DNA of 64,000 nucleotides from Acidobacteriota bacterium. GTDB lineage: Bacteria > Acidobacteriota > Blastocatellia > Pyrinomonadales > Pyrinomonadaceae. The notes under the pieces were generated by a model that did no database searches, was not told where the DNA came from, and saw only the letters and a list, made by a program, of their open reading frames with translations. The stretch covers positions 62,001 through 126,000 of the forward strand of contig JAIVJV010000010.1 of NCBI GenBank assembly GCA_020199835.1. The letters are read 5' to 3'. The translations under genes were made by a program, and so were the position numbers. Below, piece after piece: positions 1-9,116 of the stretch (its first letter is position 1; the number at the start of each line of letters is the position of its first letter).

Positions 1-396
1 GCTCATGAAGTCGTCGTGTCGCGCAACGCCGATGAGATGGCGAAGCACGCCGAAACTTTCGATTTCATTCTCGATACTGTTTCCGCGCAGCACGACATCA
101 ACAGTTATCTCGACCTGCTCGCGCGTGACGGCAACATCACGCTCGTCGGCGCGCCGCCGGAAGGACTGAATGTTAAGGCGTTCTCGCTGATCGGTGGGCG
201 GCGCAGTTTGTCCGGTTCTCCTATCGGCGGCTTGCGCGAAACACAGGAGATGCTGGATTTCTGCGGTGAACACGACATCACCGCGGACGTCGAAGTCATT
301 CCCATTCAGAAGATCAACGAAGCCTACGACCGTTTGAGTAACTCTGACGTGAAATACCGCTTCTCGATCGACATGGCTTCACTGAAGTCTCAGTAA
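1..396 (+). CDS. Zinc-type medium-chain alcohol dehydrogenase, C-terminal part (partial at window edge)
   Basis: The reading frame is open from base 1, so the 131 codons seen are only the C-terminal third of a longer gene. The visible part carries the end of the nucleotide-binding fold (FDFILDTVS, then a LARDGNITLVGAPP strand-loop) and the typical tail ITADVEVIPIQKINEAYDRL followed by YRFSIDMASL. This matches NAD(P)-dependent cinnamyl/YahK-type alcohol dehydrogenases, which interconvert alcohols and aldehydes. The catalytic zinc ligands would lie upstream and cannot be checked. The aldo/keto reductase gene follows after 24 bases on the same strand, suggesting one transcript of two carbonyl reductases. 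The GTG at base 16 is internal, not a start. Confidence 0.8.
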   Translation, partial: AHEVVVSRNADEMAKHAETFDFILDTVSAQHDINSYLDLLARDGNITLVGAPPEGLNVKAFSLIGGRRSLSGSPIGGLRETQEMLDFCGEHDITADVEVIPIQKINEAYDRLSNSDVKYRFSIDMASLKSQ

Positions 397-1418
<1,022 letters not shown>

Positions 1419-1434
1419 CTACAACGCAAAAATT

Positions 1435-2700
1435 TCAGTTAGCTCTGCTGGTTCCGTAACGCAGGAGATATTTGCCGAGCGCGACCACCCAGGGAGCAGT
1501 CTGCCAAGGCCGCCAGCGCGGGCGCTGTTCGCTTGTGGGGATCCTGCCGAACCGCTCTTTCAACCGCAGGAAAGGTTGTTCCAGCCACCTGTACGAAGCG
1601 GCGGCGAGTAGGACAGTCAGCGCAAAGGAGAGCAACACGCGCATTGGAACACCCACGGGAATTCCGAAATTGACGATTAAGATCTGGGGCACAAGCGCGA
1701 GTGCGAGCAGATGAACTACGTATAGACCATAAGAAATGCGGCCGAGGTACACCAACCACGAGAACGCCGGCCGCCGCAGGAATTTCGCATCAGTGTGAAG
1801 GACCGCCAGCAGCACCATCACGCTCGCCAGCGCTGTTGCGGTGTACGTAATTACACTCGTCGGTCCGTCCTGGTGCAGAAACTTCGCGACCAGCAGAAAC
1901 GTCGCCACTCCCGCGCCACCCAGCAACACACGAAAAACATTCTTCATTTGCGAAGCGCGCCCGCGAAGTCCAACCGCGAGTATCGCGCCCAACGCGATCG
2001 AATCAAGCCGCGCAACAGTGTTGCACCACACAGCCGGATGTTCGATGGCGTACGCTGCCATCACGACTCGAGTGGACACCGCTACGACCAACATACCGAT
2101 CGCCAGGTGCTTGATGCGGTTCATTCCGACAAGTCGCAGTAGCGGCGGCCACATAAGGTAAAACTGTTCCTCGACGGATATGCTCCACAACGGACTTGCG
2201 ACCGAAAAAGGCAAACCGTTCGCGGCCGACACCCAGTTTCCGAAGAACAGCAGAAACGAAACGATGTAAATCGTTCCGAATTGATCGGCGGGCAGGATTG
2301 TGGGAACCACGAAGATCGTTACCGCCAGAAACGCGAAGTAGAGCGGCCAGATACGTAACGCCCGCCGTACATAGAACGCTGAAATGCTGAACGATCCTCG
2401 CTGCGCATGTTCGCGAATCAGCAGCTCGGTGATCAGGTACGCACTCAAAACGAAGAACAGGTCGACGCCGTAAGCACCGGCTTCTTTCGCAGCCAGTATG
2501 AACTGTGTTGCCGCAGGCGGAACGCCGTGTTTGATGTAAAGCGCGGCTTCGCGAGGAAGTGCGTGATGAAAGAAAACCGCGAGGAACGCTAGAAAGCGCA
2601 ATACGTCCAGCTCGGGATGGTAGAAGACCTGACCATCCTGGGCGCCATTTGAGGACTTCGGGAGTAAACGCTCGCTAAAGCGCTTTGTCGGGTAGCGCAT
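1435..2700 (-). CDS. Acyltransferase 3 family membrane protein (OafA/YrhL type)
   Basis: A 421-residue polytopic membrane protein. After about 30 soluble residues the first helix region has the family hallmark pattern YHPELDVLRFLAFLAVFFHHALP, with the conserved His pair. Further hydrophobic segments follow, with SPLWSISVEEQFYLMWPPLL, the conserved SxEEQFY motif of this family. Members transfer acetyl or other acyl groups to sugars of O-antigen, peptidoglycan or exported glycans at the inner membrane. The acceptor is not predictable here because no glycan gene cluster is adjacent. It converges on the aldo/keto reductase (24-base gap) and diverges from the cytochrome bd genes. Confidence 0.88.
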   Translation of the reverse strand: MRYPTKRFSERLLPKSSNGAQDGQVFYHPELDVLRFLAFLAVFFHHALPREAALYIKHGVPPAATQFILAAKEAGAYGVDLFFVLSAYLITELLIREHAQRGSFSISAFYVRRALRIWPLYFAFLAVTIFVVPTILPADQFGTIYIVSFLLFFGNWVSAANGLPFSVASPLWSISVEEQFYLMWPPLLRLVGMNRIKHLAIGMLVVAVSTRVVMAAYAIEHPAVWCNTVARLDSIALGAILAVGLRGRASQMKNVFRVLLGGAGVATFLLVAKFLHQDGPTSVITYTATALASVMVLLAVLHTDAKFLRRPAFSWLVYLGRISYGLYVVHLLALALVPQILIVNFGIPVGVPMRVLLSFALTVLLAAASYRWLEQPFLRLKERFGRIPTSEQRPRWRPWQTAPWVVALGKYLLRYGTSRAN

Positions 2701-2878
2701 GATTCCCCTTGTTCAGCAGTGTCGTCTGGGCGATTCTGCGTTGGAGAAGGTTACCGAAGCGCGCGACTCGTGTCGCCACAGGATTCTGCCGTTCGCATGG
2801 CAGCTTCCTCCCAATTTTCTTGGGCAGGTGGGTACCTTTTGTTAATCGCTCATAAATTTGTAATGCTTGTGCATACGT

Positions 2879-4222
2879 ATGGACGATCTGCTCGCCGCGC
2901 GGTCGCAGATGGCGATGTCGCTGGCCTTTCACATCATCTTTGCGGCTATCGGAATCGCGATGCCGTTGTTGATGATTGTCGCCGAGTGGAAGTGGCTGCG
3001 GACGAAAGATGATGTTTATCTGACTCTCGCCCAACGTTGGGCGAAAGGCACGGCGATCTTGTTTGCGGTCGGTGCTGTTTCGGGAACGGTGCTTTCGTTT
3101 GAACTCGGACTCTTATGGCCCGGGTTCATGGGTTATGCCGGATCGATCATCGGCATGCCGTTCTCGCTCGAAGGTTTCGCCTTCTTCACCGAGGCGATAT
3201 TCCTGGGGATTTATCTTTACGGGTGGAAACGGGTGCCTCCGCGCGCTCATCTCTTTGCCGGCGCGATGGTGGCCGTCAGCGGCGCGCTCTCCGGCATTTT
3301 TGTCGTAATCGCGAATGCGTGGATGAACGCGCCCACCGGCTTTCGTCTCGAGAATGGTCAACTGGTTGATATCGATCCGATCCGTGCGATGCTCAACCCG
3401 GCCGCGTTTCCGCAAACTCTTCACATGACACTCGCCGCGTATGCTGCAACGGGATTCGTGGTCGCTGGAATCCACGCTTTCATGCTGAGGCGTGACGCGA
3501 ATAACCGTTTTCACCGGGCGGCGCTCGCGATCGCGCTCCTGGTTGGTGGCGTGAGTGCGATCCTGCAACCGCTGAGTGGCGATTTGCTCGCCAAGACGGT
3601 TGCGAAAACTCAACCCGTAAAGCTCGCCGCGTTCGAGGGCCAGTTTCAAACAGAAAAAGGTGCGCCGTTTCGTATCGGTGGCGTGCCGGATGAATCCGCC
3701 GGTGTGACGCGTTATGCGATTGAGGTTCCGTATGCGTTAAGCATTTTGGCTTACGGCGATCCGCACGCGGAAGTGAAAGGCCTGAATGATTTTCCGGCGG
3801 ATGTGCGCCCACCGGTGGCGATCGTGCACGTGGCGTTTCAGATCATGGTCGCGTGTGGCGTGGTGATGATGCTCGTCGCGCTTTGGGCGGCGTGGCGTTG
3901 GCTACGCGGACGACGAAACAACAGCTGGCTCGATTCAAAATGGTTCCTGCGCACGCTGATCGCAGCGGCGCCGCTCGGCTTCATCGCGATCGAAACGGGT
4001 TGGGTGGTTACGGAAGTCGGACGACAGCCGTGGATCATTTACGGTGTGATGCGAACCAGTGAAGCAGTCACGCCGATGCCCGGACTTGTCGTGCCGTTCA
4101 TCACGTTCACCGTGCTTTACATCTTTCTGGCTGTGGTCACCGTTTGGTTGTTGCTGCGGCAGGTCGCGGCGAGTCCGAAAGAACCTGAGCCACACGCGCA
4201 GGAGACGCGAGTTGCCGCTTGA
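2879..4222 (+). CDS. cydA: Cytochrome bd-type quinol oxidase subunit I
   Basis: A 447-residue membrane subunit that oxidises quinol and reduces oxygen to water without pumping protons. Haem-related residues are all present: His18 (MSLAFHIIFAAIG), the Glu pair in LEGFAFFTEAIFLGIY, His182 (TLHMTLAAYAATG), Met323 (AFQIMVACG) and Glu379 inside GWVVTEVGRQPW, followed by YGVMRTSEAVTP. The quinol loop is short, as in the Geobacillus-like and cyanide-insensitive (Cio) branch, unlike the long-loop E. coli enzyme. The ATG at 2879 is preferred to an upstream TTG at 2867 because it begins directly before the first helix. No strong ribosome-binding site is seen. The stop codon overlaps the subunit II gene. 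Confidence 0.93.
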   Translation: MDDLLAARSQMAMSLAFHIIFAAIGIAMPLLMIVAEWKWLRTKDDVYLTLAQRWAKGTAILFAVGAVSGTVLSFELGLLWPGFMGYAGSIIGMPFSLEGFAFFTEAIFLGIYLYGWKRVPPRAHLFAGAMVAVSGALSGIFVVIANAWMNAPTGFRLENGQLVDIDPIRAMLNPAAFPQTLHMTLAAYAATGFVVAGIHAFMLRRDANNRFHRAALAIALLVGGVSAILQPLSGDLLAKTVAKTQPVKLAAFEGQFQTEKGAPFRIGGVPDESAGVTRYAIEVPYALSILAYGDPHAEVKGLNDFPADVRPPVAIVHVAFQIMVACGVVMMLVALWAAWRWLRGRRNNSWLDSKWFLRTLIAAAPLGFIAIETGWVVTEVGRQPWIIYGVMRTSEAVTPMPGLVVPFITFTVLYIFLAVVTVWLLLRQVAASPKEPEPHAQETRVAA

Positions 4223-5300
4223 GACGATCATCGCCGGCGTGATGGTCGCGTCGCTCGTGCTTTACGCGTTGTTGGGCGGCGCGGATTACGGCGGCGGCGT
4301 TTGGGATCTGTTTGCTTTCGGGCGGCGTGCGCGCGAACAACGCGCACTCATCGCTGAAGCGATCAGTCCCGTGTGGGAAGCAAATCACGTTTGGCTGATA
4401 CTCGTCATCGTCATTCTGTTCACTGCGTTTCCGCCTGCGTTTGCGGCAATTGCGACTGCGTTGCACATTCCGATCACGCTGTTGCTGATCGGTATCGTGT
4501 TACGCGGCACTGCTTTTACGTTTCGCACTTATGACGTGCAGCGCGACGATGTTCAACGGCGCTGGAGTCTTGTGTTTTCGATCGCGAGCATTATCACGCC
4601 GATACTTTTGGGTACCACGCTCGGCGCGATCGCGTCAGGCACGATTCGCGTCGAGAACGGTTTTGTGACGAGTGGTTTCTTCAGTTCATGGCTCGCGCCG
4701 TTTCCGCTCGCGGTCGGTTTCTTCGCGCTTGCGTTGTTTGCGTTTCTTGCCGCGGTTTATTTGACTGTGGAAGCGGAACAGCGAGTGAGGAATGAAGGTA
4801 GGCGACGGGTGACGGTGGAAGCGGAACAGCCAGTGATGAGTGAAGGTAAGCCGCGGGTGATGGTGGAAGCGGATGGAGGAGAGTTGCAGGAAGATTTTCG
4901 TCTGCGCGCGTTGGTGGCGGCTGTGGTGGTTGGGTTCTTGGCGCTCACGGTTTTTGTTTTGGCGAAAACAGGAGCGCCAACCGTTCGTGCGGGAATCAGT
5001 CGCACGTGGTGGGCGCTGGGGCTGCATTCCTTTACCGCGATCTTTGCGACGGGTGCGTTCGGTACACTTTGGACCAGACGCTATCGAGTCGCGCGTGTTT
5101 GCGCGGCAGCGCAGGTGACGTTGATTTTGCTGGGCTGGGCGTTCGCACAATTCCCACACCTGGTCGAACCAAACATCACGATCACCTCCGCGGCCGCGCC
5201 ACAGATCACCCTGCAACTCCTGCTCGCCGCACTCGCCGCCGGCGCAATTCTGCTGTTCCCGTCTTACTACTACCTCTTCCGCATCTTCAAAGCAGAGTAA
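4212..5300 (+). CDS. cydB: Cytochrome bd-type quinol oxidase subunit II, TTG start, with an internal repeat insertion
   Basis: A 362-residue polytopic subunit that pairs with the upstream subunit I. The N-terminus LETIIAGVMVASLVLYALLGGADYGGGVWDLF and WEANHVWLILVIVILFTAFP are classic for this family. The start is taken as TTG at 4212 because AGGAG lies seven bases before it and no ATG fits. The gene overlaps the stop of subunit I by 11 bases, implying translational coupling. Residues about 186-221, in a hydrophilic loop after helix VGFFALALFAFLAAVYL, are made of two copies plus a stub of a 16-residue unit (VEAEQ-V-EG-RV), encoded by a 48-bp tandem repeat. Family members normally have a short loop here. 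No CydX-like small subunit was found downstream. Confidence 0.9.
   Translation: MPLETIIAGVMVASLVLYALLGGADYGGGVWDLFAFGRRAREQRALIAEAISPVWEANHVWLILVIVILFTAFPPAFAAIATALHIPITLLLIGIVLRGTAFTFRTYDVQRDDVQRRWSLVFSIASIITPILLGTTLGAIASGTIRVENGFVTSGFFSSWLAPFPLAVGFFALALFAFLAAVYLTVEAEQRVRNEGRRRVTVEAEQPVMSEGKPRVMVEADGGELQEDFRLRALVAAVVVGFLALTVFVLAKTGAPTVRAGISRTWWALGLHSFTAIFATGAFGTLWTRRYRVARVCAAAQVTLILLGWAFAQFPHLVEPNITITSAAAPQITLQLLLAALAAGAILLFPSYYYLFRIFKAE
4767..4874 (+). repeat. 48-bp in-frame tandem repeat inside the oxidase subunit II gene
   Basis: The unit beginning GTGGAAGCGGAACAG occurs at 4767 and 4815 and restarts at 4863 (GTGGAAGCGGA). The spacing is exactly 48 bases, so the reading frame is kept and each unit adds 16 residues. 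The two full copies differ at only a few bases, which suggests a recent duplication. Confidence 0.9.
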
Positions 5301-5329
5301 GTGCAGCACGTCAACACGGTAAGTGCAGT

Positions 5330-5509
5330 ACGGCTCTGCCACTGGATGTGCGAGGCTACGCCTCGCCGGACGCAGGGGAGAAACGGAGGGGCTAAGCCCC
5401 CTCGTATGGCCTATGGCCTTAGGGCTGAGCCCGAACCAGGGGCATAGCCCATTCTTTTAGTTCCAGCGAACGGCGAGGCGTAGCCTCGCACATCCGGCGG
5501 CAGAGCCGT
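5330..5509. repeat. 180-bp element bounded by 39-bp inverted repeats
   Basis: Bases 5330-5368 and 5471-5509 are reverse complements at 37 of 39 positions; the core is GGATGTGCGAGGCTACGCC with GGCTCTGCC at the outer end. The roughly 100-base interior contains smaller palindromes such as GGGGCTAAGCCCC and holds no supported gene. The layout is that of a MITE-like or large REP-type element between the oxidase genes and the cobalamin riboswitch. Related pieces recur at 12681-12722 and 50301-50356. No flanking target-site duplication could be identified with confidence. Confidence 0.8.
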
Positions 5510-5679
5510 TGCGAAAAACGGGCGCTGTTCCCGCACGCCAACCGTCGCGAACAATGCTCGCTTGTTTCCTGGTCGTGAGTGTGATAAATAGGCGCCGCAC
5601 TAAACACAAGTTCTTTGCACGACCAGTTAATCGCTACTTCAACTTGACGTCGATCGCGTTTCACGGTGACGTCGAGTTG

Positions 5680-5895
5680 AACCGTTGCAGGTGCCCATGA
5701 GGGCGACAAGGGAAGTTGGGTGAAATGCCCAGACGGTTCCCGCCACTGTGTACCGGCGATTGCATAGCTTCCAAACCAATGGTCACTGAACTCACCAAGA
5801 GATTTCTCGCGAAAGAGATTCTCACAATGAGATTGGGAAGGCCGTGAAGCGATGCGTCTGAGCCGGGAGTCAGGAAACCTTGCCTGCTACTGATT
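5680..5895 (+). promoter_or_regulatory. Cobalamin (B12) riboswitch
   Basis: The stretch has the ordered sequence signatures of the cobalamin riboswitch class: GGTGCCC near 5690, then GGGAAGTTGGGTGAAA, the near-invariant CCCGCCACTGT around 5745, a later GGGAAGG around 5838, and a B12-box-like AGCCGGGAGTCAGGAAACC around 5861-5879. The order and spacing fit the known aptamer. It lies about 180 bases ahead of a TonB-dependent receptor and is followed by an intrinsic terminator, so B12 binding probably stops transcription of that receptor. Exact ends are approximate. Confidence 0.92.
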
Positions 5896-6000
5896 AAAGC
5901 GACCACGTAAGCTCCGGGAAAGAGCAAGTGGCGTCAGAGCAGGTCAGTACACGCTCGCAACTCGCGGCCGCAACTACCTACTAAAAACATTCGAGATTAG

Positions 6001-6042
6001 ACGCCCTCGATCTTCCAACGGAGATCGAGGGCGTTTTTGTTT
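6001..6042 (+). terminator. Intrinsic terminator of the cobalamin riboswitch
   Basis: A 13-bp perfect stem (ACGCCCTCGATCT paired with AGATCGAGGGCGT, loop TCCAACGG) is followed directly by TTTTTGTTTT. It sits between the B12 aptamer and the receptor start at 6081, the position expected for a ligand-controlled terminator. Confidence 0.9.
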
Positions 6043-6080
6043 TCGCTGTCTTCCGACGGGAAGAGGAGGAGATGTTCATC

Positions 6081-8522
6081 ATGAAAAAACTTGCGCGCGG
6101 CGTTCTCGTTTCGATATTCGTTAGCGTTGCTCTCGTTATCACAGTTCAAGCCCAGACCAACAACACGAGCATTAGCGGACACGTCAAAGATCCCCGGGGC
6201 GCCAACGTGCCCGACGCAACCGTGACACTCTATGGTCGCGATCGCACCTTCAGCCTGATCACGACTGCCGATTCGAGCGGCGCCTATAACTTCAAACACC
6301 TCGCACCCGGCGAGTATCTCGTCGAAGCTCAGGCCAGCGGATTTGCTTTGGCGACTGCACAATCGATCACTGTTGCGCGCGGTCAAACGACGAGGCACGA
6401 CATCGAACTGCAACTGTCAGGCCTACGCAGCTCAGTCGTGGTCACCGCTTCCGACACGCCGCAAACAGTCGACGAAGTTTCGAAAGCGCTCACGGTCGTC
6501 GACATGCAGGAAATCGAAGAACGCGGCGAGATACAAATTCCCGAAGCATTGCGCGTCGTGCCCGGTTTGCGCGTGCAGCAACTCGGTGGTCCAGGTTCGT
6601 TCACCTCGATCAAAACACGCGGGCTGCCAAGCGAAGACACGGCCGTGTTGATCGACGGCATTCGTTTTCGTGACGCAGCCGCGACACAGGGCGACGCTTC
6701 CGGTTTCCTGGAAGATCTGATCGTTACGGACGTCAGCCGGCTGGAAGTGCTGCGTGGTTCGGGTTCGTCTTTGTACGGCTCAAACGCAGTCGGTGGGGTG
6801 ATCAATATCGTCACCAACGAAGGCGGTGGTCCAATTCACGGCAGCATACTCGGCGAAGGAGGGGGTCTCGGACTGTTTCGCACGCGCGCGCAACTCGCGG
6901 GCGGCCTCAGCAATAATCGCGTTGTTTACAGTGGCGGCTTCTCTTTTCTCAATGTCACTCGCGGGGTGGATGATGAGGACGACACCCGTAACACGAGCGG
7001 CCAGGGACGTATTCTGTTTCGTCTCGCTCCTACGGCCACACTCACCGGACGCATTTACACCGCGAAGTCGCGGTTGCAGTTGAACAACAATCCGCAAGGC
7101 ATCGGCTCGCTGCCTCCGAGCGGCATCATCGAAGCGATTCCGCTCTCACTCGCGGAACAGCGTCGCTTCGAAGCAGGTGTGCCGGCGTCGGACCTGAACA
7201 TTGGCGCCGCGACGTTTGTACCTGACACTAACGATCCCGACGCTTTACGCAAAGGCAGTTTCTTCGATGGCGCCGTTATCTTCACGCAACGTCCGTCAGA
7301 AACTTTCGGTTACACGATCAGTTATCAGGGTCTCCTGACAAACCGCAGCACCATCAATGGACCACGCGGTATCGGTTTTCAGCCTTTTGGCGGCACGACG
7401 CAATCGGATTTCGACGCGCGCGTCCACACGCTCAACGCGCGCGTTGACGTGCAGACAGCAGGCGTCAACTTACTCACCGGCGGTTACGAGTTTGAGAGCG
7501 AGAGTTTCAACAACCCGTCGTTTCAGGTTAATCCCGCCGACAATTCTGACGTTGACGTAGCGCAAAGAAGTCACGCGCTCTTTGTGCAGGACCAATTGCG
7601 TCTGATCGACGATCGTTTACAGATCTCCGGCGCGTTTCGCGCGCAATTCTTCCGTTTGCAACAACCGGTCTTCACGCCCGCGGCTTCGGCGCCCTACACC
7701 GGCATCACGTTTCAATCACCACCAGCGGCTTACACCGGCGACGGTTCAATCGCTTACACGTTTCGCTCTTCCGGAACGAAGCTGCGCGGACACGTGGGCA
7801 ATGGTTATCGCGCACCTTCACTCTTCGAACGTTTCGGAACAGCATTCGATAGCTTCTTCGGATACTCAGTATTTGGCGATCCACGCCTCGAGCCCGAACG
7901 TTCCCTCGCCTTTGACGCGGGCATCGATCAGTCGCTTTACGAAAATCGCGTGCGAGTATCGGCGACGTACTTCTACACCGAGTTACGCAAGATCATCATC
8001 TTCGACTTCACGGGTTTGATTGACTTCACCACCGATCCATTCGGCCGCTTCGGTGGTTATCTCAACACCAACGGCGGTATCGCGCGCGGCGCGGAAGTCG
8101 AACTCCGTGCAACTCCGGTCAGAACGTTGAACCTGACGGCTGCTTACACTTTCACGAAAGCACAACAACGCACGCCGCAAGTGCCCGGCACGATTCGTTC
8201 CCTCGTAATTCCCGACCACCAGTTCTCAATCGTCGCAACGCAAACCATCGGTCGCCGGCTGCTGCTCAACTTCGATTTCTCTGCTTCGAGCGATTATCTC
8301 GGCGCAGTCTTTGATACGACGTCATTTATTAGCCGTGGTTATCGCTTCAAGGGCTACGCAAAGGTAGACGTCGGAGCGAGTTATTCGCTGCCGCTGAGCG
8401 GCGAACGAAGACAACTACGGTTCTTCGGCTACGTGGATAATGTTTTTAATCGCGAGTACTTTGAGAGTGGCTTTCGCACGCCGGGACGAACCGCGCGCGC
8501 GGGCGCGAGTCTAATTTTTTGA
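6081..8522 (+). CDS. TonB-dependent outer-membrane receptor under B12 riboswitch control (candidate cobalamin receptor)
   Basis: An 813-residue outer-membrane barrel. A signal peptide ends near VQAQ; a carboxypeptidase-regulatory-like beta-sandwich (about residues 28-110, SGHVKDPRGANVPDATVTLYG) precedes the plug domain (about 130-240, with PEALRVVPGLRVQQLGG, RGLPSEDTAVLIDGI and YGSNAVGGVINIVT). The remainder is a 22-strand-type barrel ending in a terminal Phe (ARAGASLIF). ATG 6081 is preferred to ATG 6072, which lies only one base after AGGAGGAG. The preceding cobalamin riboswitch and terminator make corrinoid uptake the best guess; this is inference from regulation, since receptors carry no simple substrate motif. 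It overlaps the convergent DUF1697 gene by 12 bases. Confidence 0.92.
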   Translation: MKKLARGVLVSIFVSVALVITVQAQTNNTSISGHVKDPRGANVPDATVTLYGRDRTFSLITTADSSGAYNFKHLAPGEYLVEAQASGFALATAQSITVARGQTTRHDIELQLSGLRSSVVVTASDTPQTVDEVSKALTVVDMQEIEERGEIQIPEALRVVPGLRVQQLGGPGSFTSIKTRGLPSEDTAVLIDGIRFRDAAATQGDASGFLEDLIVTDVSRLEVLRGSGSSLYGSNAVGGVINIVTNEGGGPIHGSILGEGGGLGLFRTRAQLAGGLSNNRVVYSGGFSFLNVTRGVDDEDDTRNTSGQGRILFRLAPTATLTGRIYTAKSRLQLNNNPQGIGSLPPSGIIEAIPLSLAEQRRFEAGVPASDLNIGAATFVPDTNDPDALRKGSFFDGAVIFTQRPSETFGYTISYQGLLTNRSTINGPRGIGFQPFGGTTQSDFDARVHTLNARVDVQTAGVNLLTGGYEFESESFNNPSFQVNPADNSDVDVAQRSHALFVQDQLRLIDDRLQISGAFRAQFFRLQQPVFTPAASAPYTGITFQSPPAAYTGDGSIAYTFRSSGTKLRGHVGNGYRAPSLFERFGTAFDSFFGYSVFGDPRLEPERSLAFDAGIDQSLYENRVRVSATYFYTELRKIIIFDFTGLIDFTTDPFGRFGGYLNTNGGIARGAEVELRATPVRTLNLTAAYTFTKAQQRTPQVPGTIRSLVIPDHQFSIVATQTIGRRLLLNFDFSASSDYLGAVFDTTSFISRGYRFKGYAKVDVGASYSLPLSGERRQLRFFGYVDNVFNREYFESGFRTPGRTARAGASLIF

Positions 8523-9116
8523 TTTTTTGGCGGGAACGGGATCTTCATCAGCCTCTGCCGCCTGCTTCATCAGGTCGCAGAGTTTGCGCGTGGTGTTGGT
8601 GTTTCTGACAGTAATCTCCTGGCCCATCTTGCGGCTCGAGAATTTCAGTCCCTCGGTGCCCTTCAGTGCGCTCATCAGCGACGACCACAAGAGCGTGCCC
8701 GGACGATAGAAAACTTCTTCGAGGTCTTCCCTGACCTCGAGTTCGTGGAGGATCTGTTCCGAATCGATCGTGTGACGCAGGAAAACCACGTTGTAGCGCC
8801 AATCTTTGTTTGCGCCCCAATTCTTCGGCAAGTTCTCCACGAGACTTTCCATCTCCGCCAAACTCCGCACCACGACTTTCGACGTGAGCTCATAATCACG
8901 CTCGAGCATCTGCTCGATCTTCTTTTCGAGCTTGCGCGGGTCGGTTTCCGTGGTTTTGAAAACTATGTTGCCGCTGTTGATGTAGGTAGTAACGTGCGTG
9001 AACCCCAGCTTTTCGAAGCTCTCTTTAAGAGACTTCATGCTGATCATGTTGTTGCCCCCTACGTTGACTCCACGCAGGAGGGCAACAAACACGTCTCCGT
9101 TTGATTTGGATTTCAT
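8511..9116 (-). CDS. DUF1697 family protein
   Basis: A 201-residue cytoplasmic protein. The start VFVALLRGVNVGGNNMISMKSLKE and the following GFTHVTTYINSGNIVFKT are diagnostic of DUF1697, a small two-domain alpha/beta family of unknown function. No catalytic motif is known for it. The C-terminus is Lys-rich (PVPAKKSKN). Its ATG overlaps the stop of the upstream methyltransferase gene as TGATG, so the two are probably translated together. Its end overlaps the convergent TonB receptor gene. Confidence 0.88.
   Translation of the reverse strand: MKSKSNGDVFVALLRGVNVGGNNMISMKSLKESFEKLGFTHVTTYINSGNIVFKTTETDPRKLEKKIEQMLERDYELTSKVVVRSLAEMESLVENLPKNWGANKDWRYNVVFLRHTIDSEQILHELEVREDLEEVFYRPGTLLWSSLMSALKGTEGLKFSSRKMGQEITVRNTNTTRKLCDLMKQAAEADEDPVPAKKSKN

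Noticed and set aside
4686..5342. 218-residue frame opposite cytochrome bd subunit II
   Set aside because: Composition is an antisense shadow; repeated residues come from the 48-bp repeat on the coding strand.
6072..6080. ATG 6072 as the TonB receptor start
   Set aside because: It is only one base from the AGGAGGAG site; ATG 6081 has proper spacing and starts the signal peptide.
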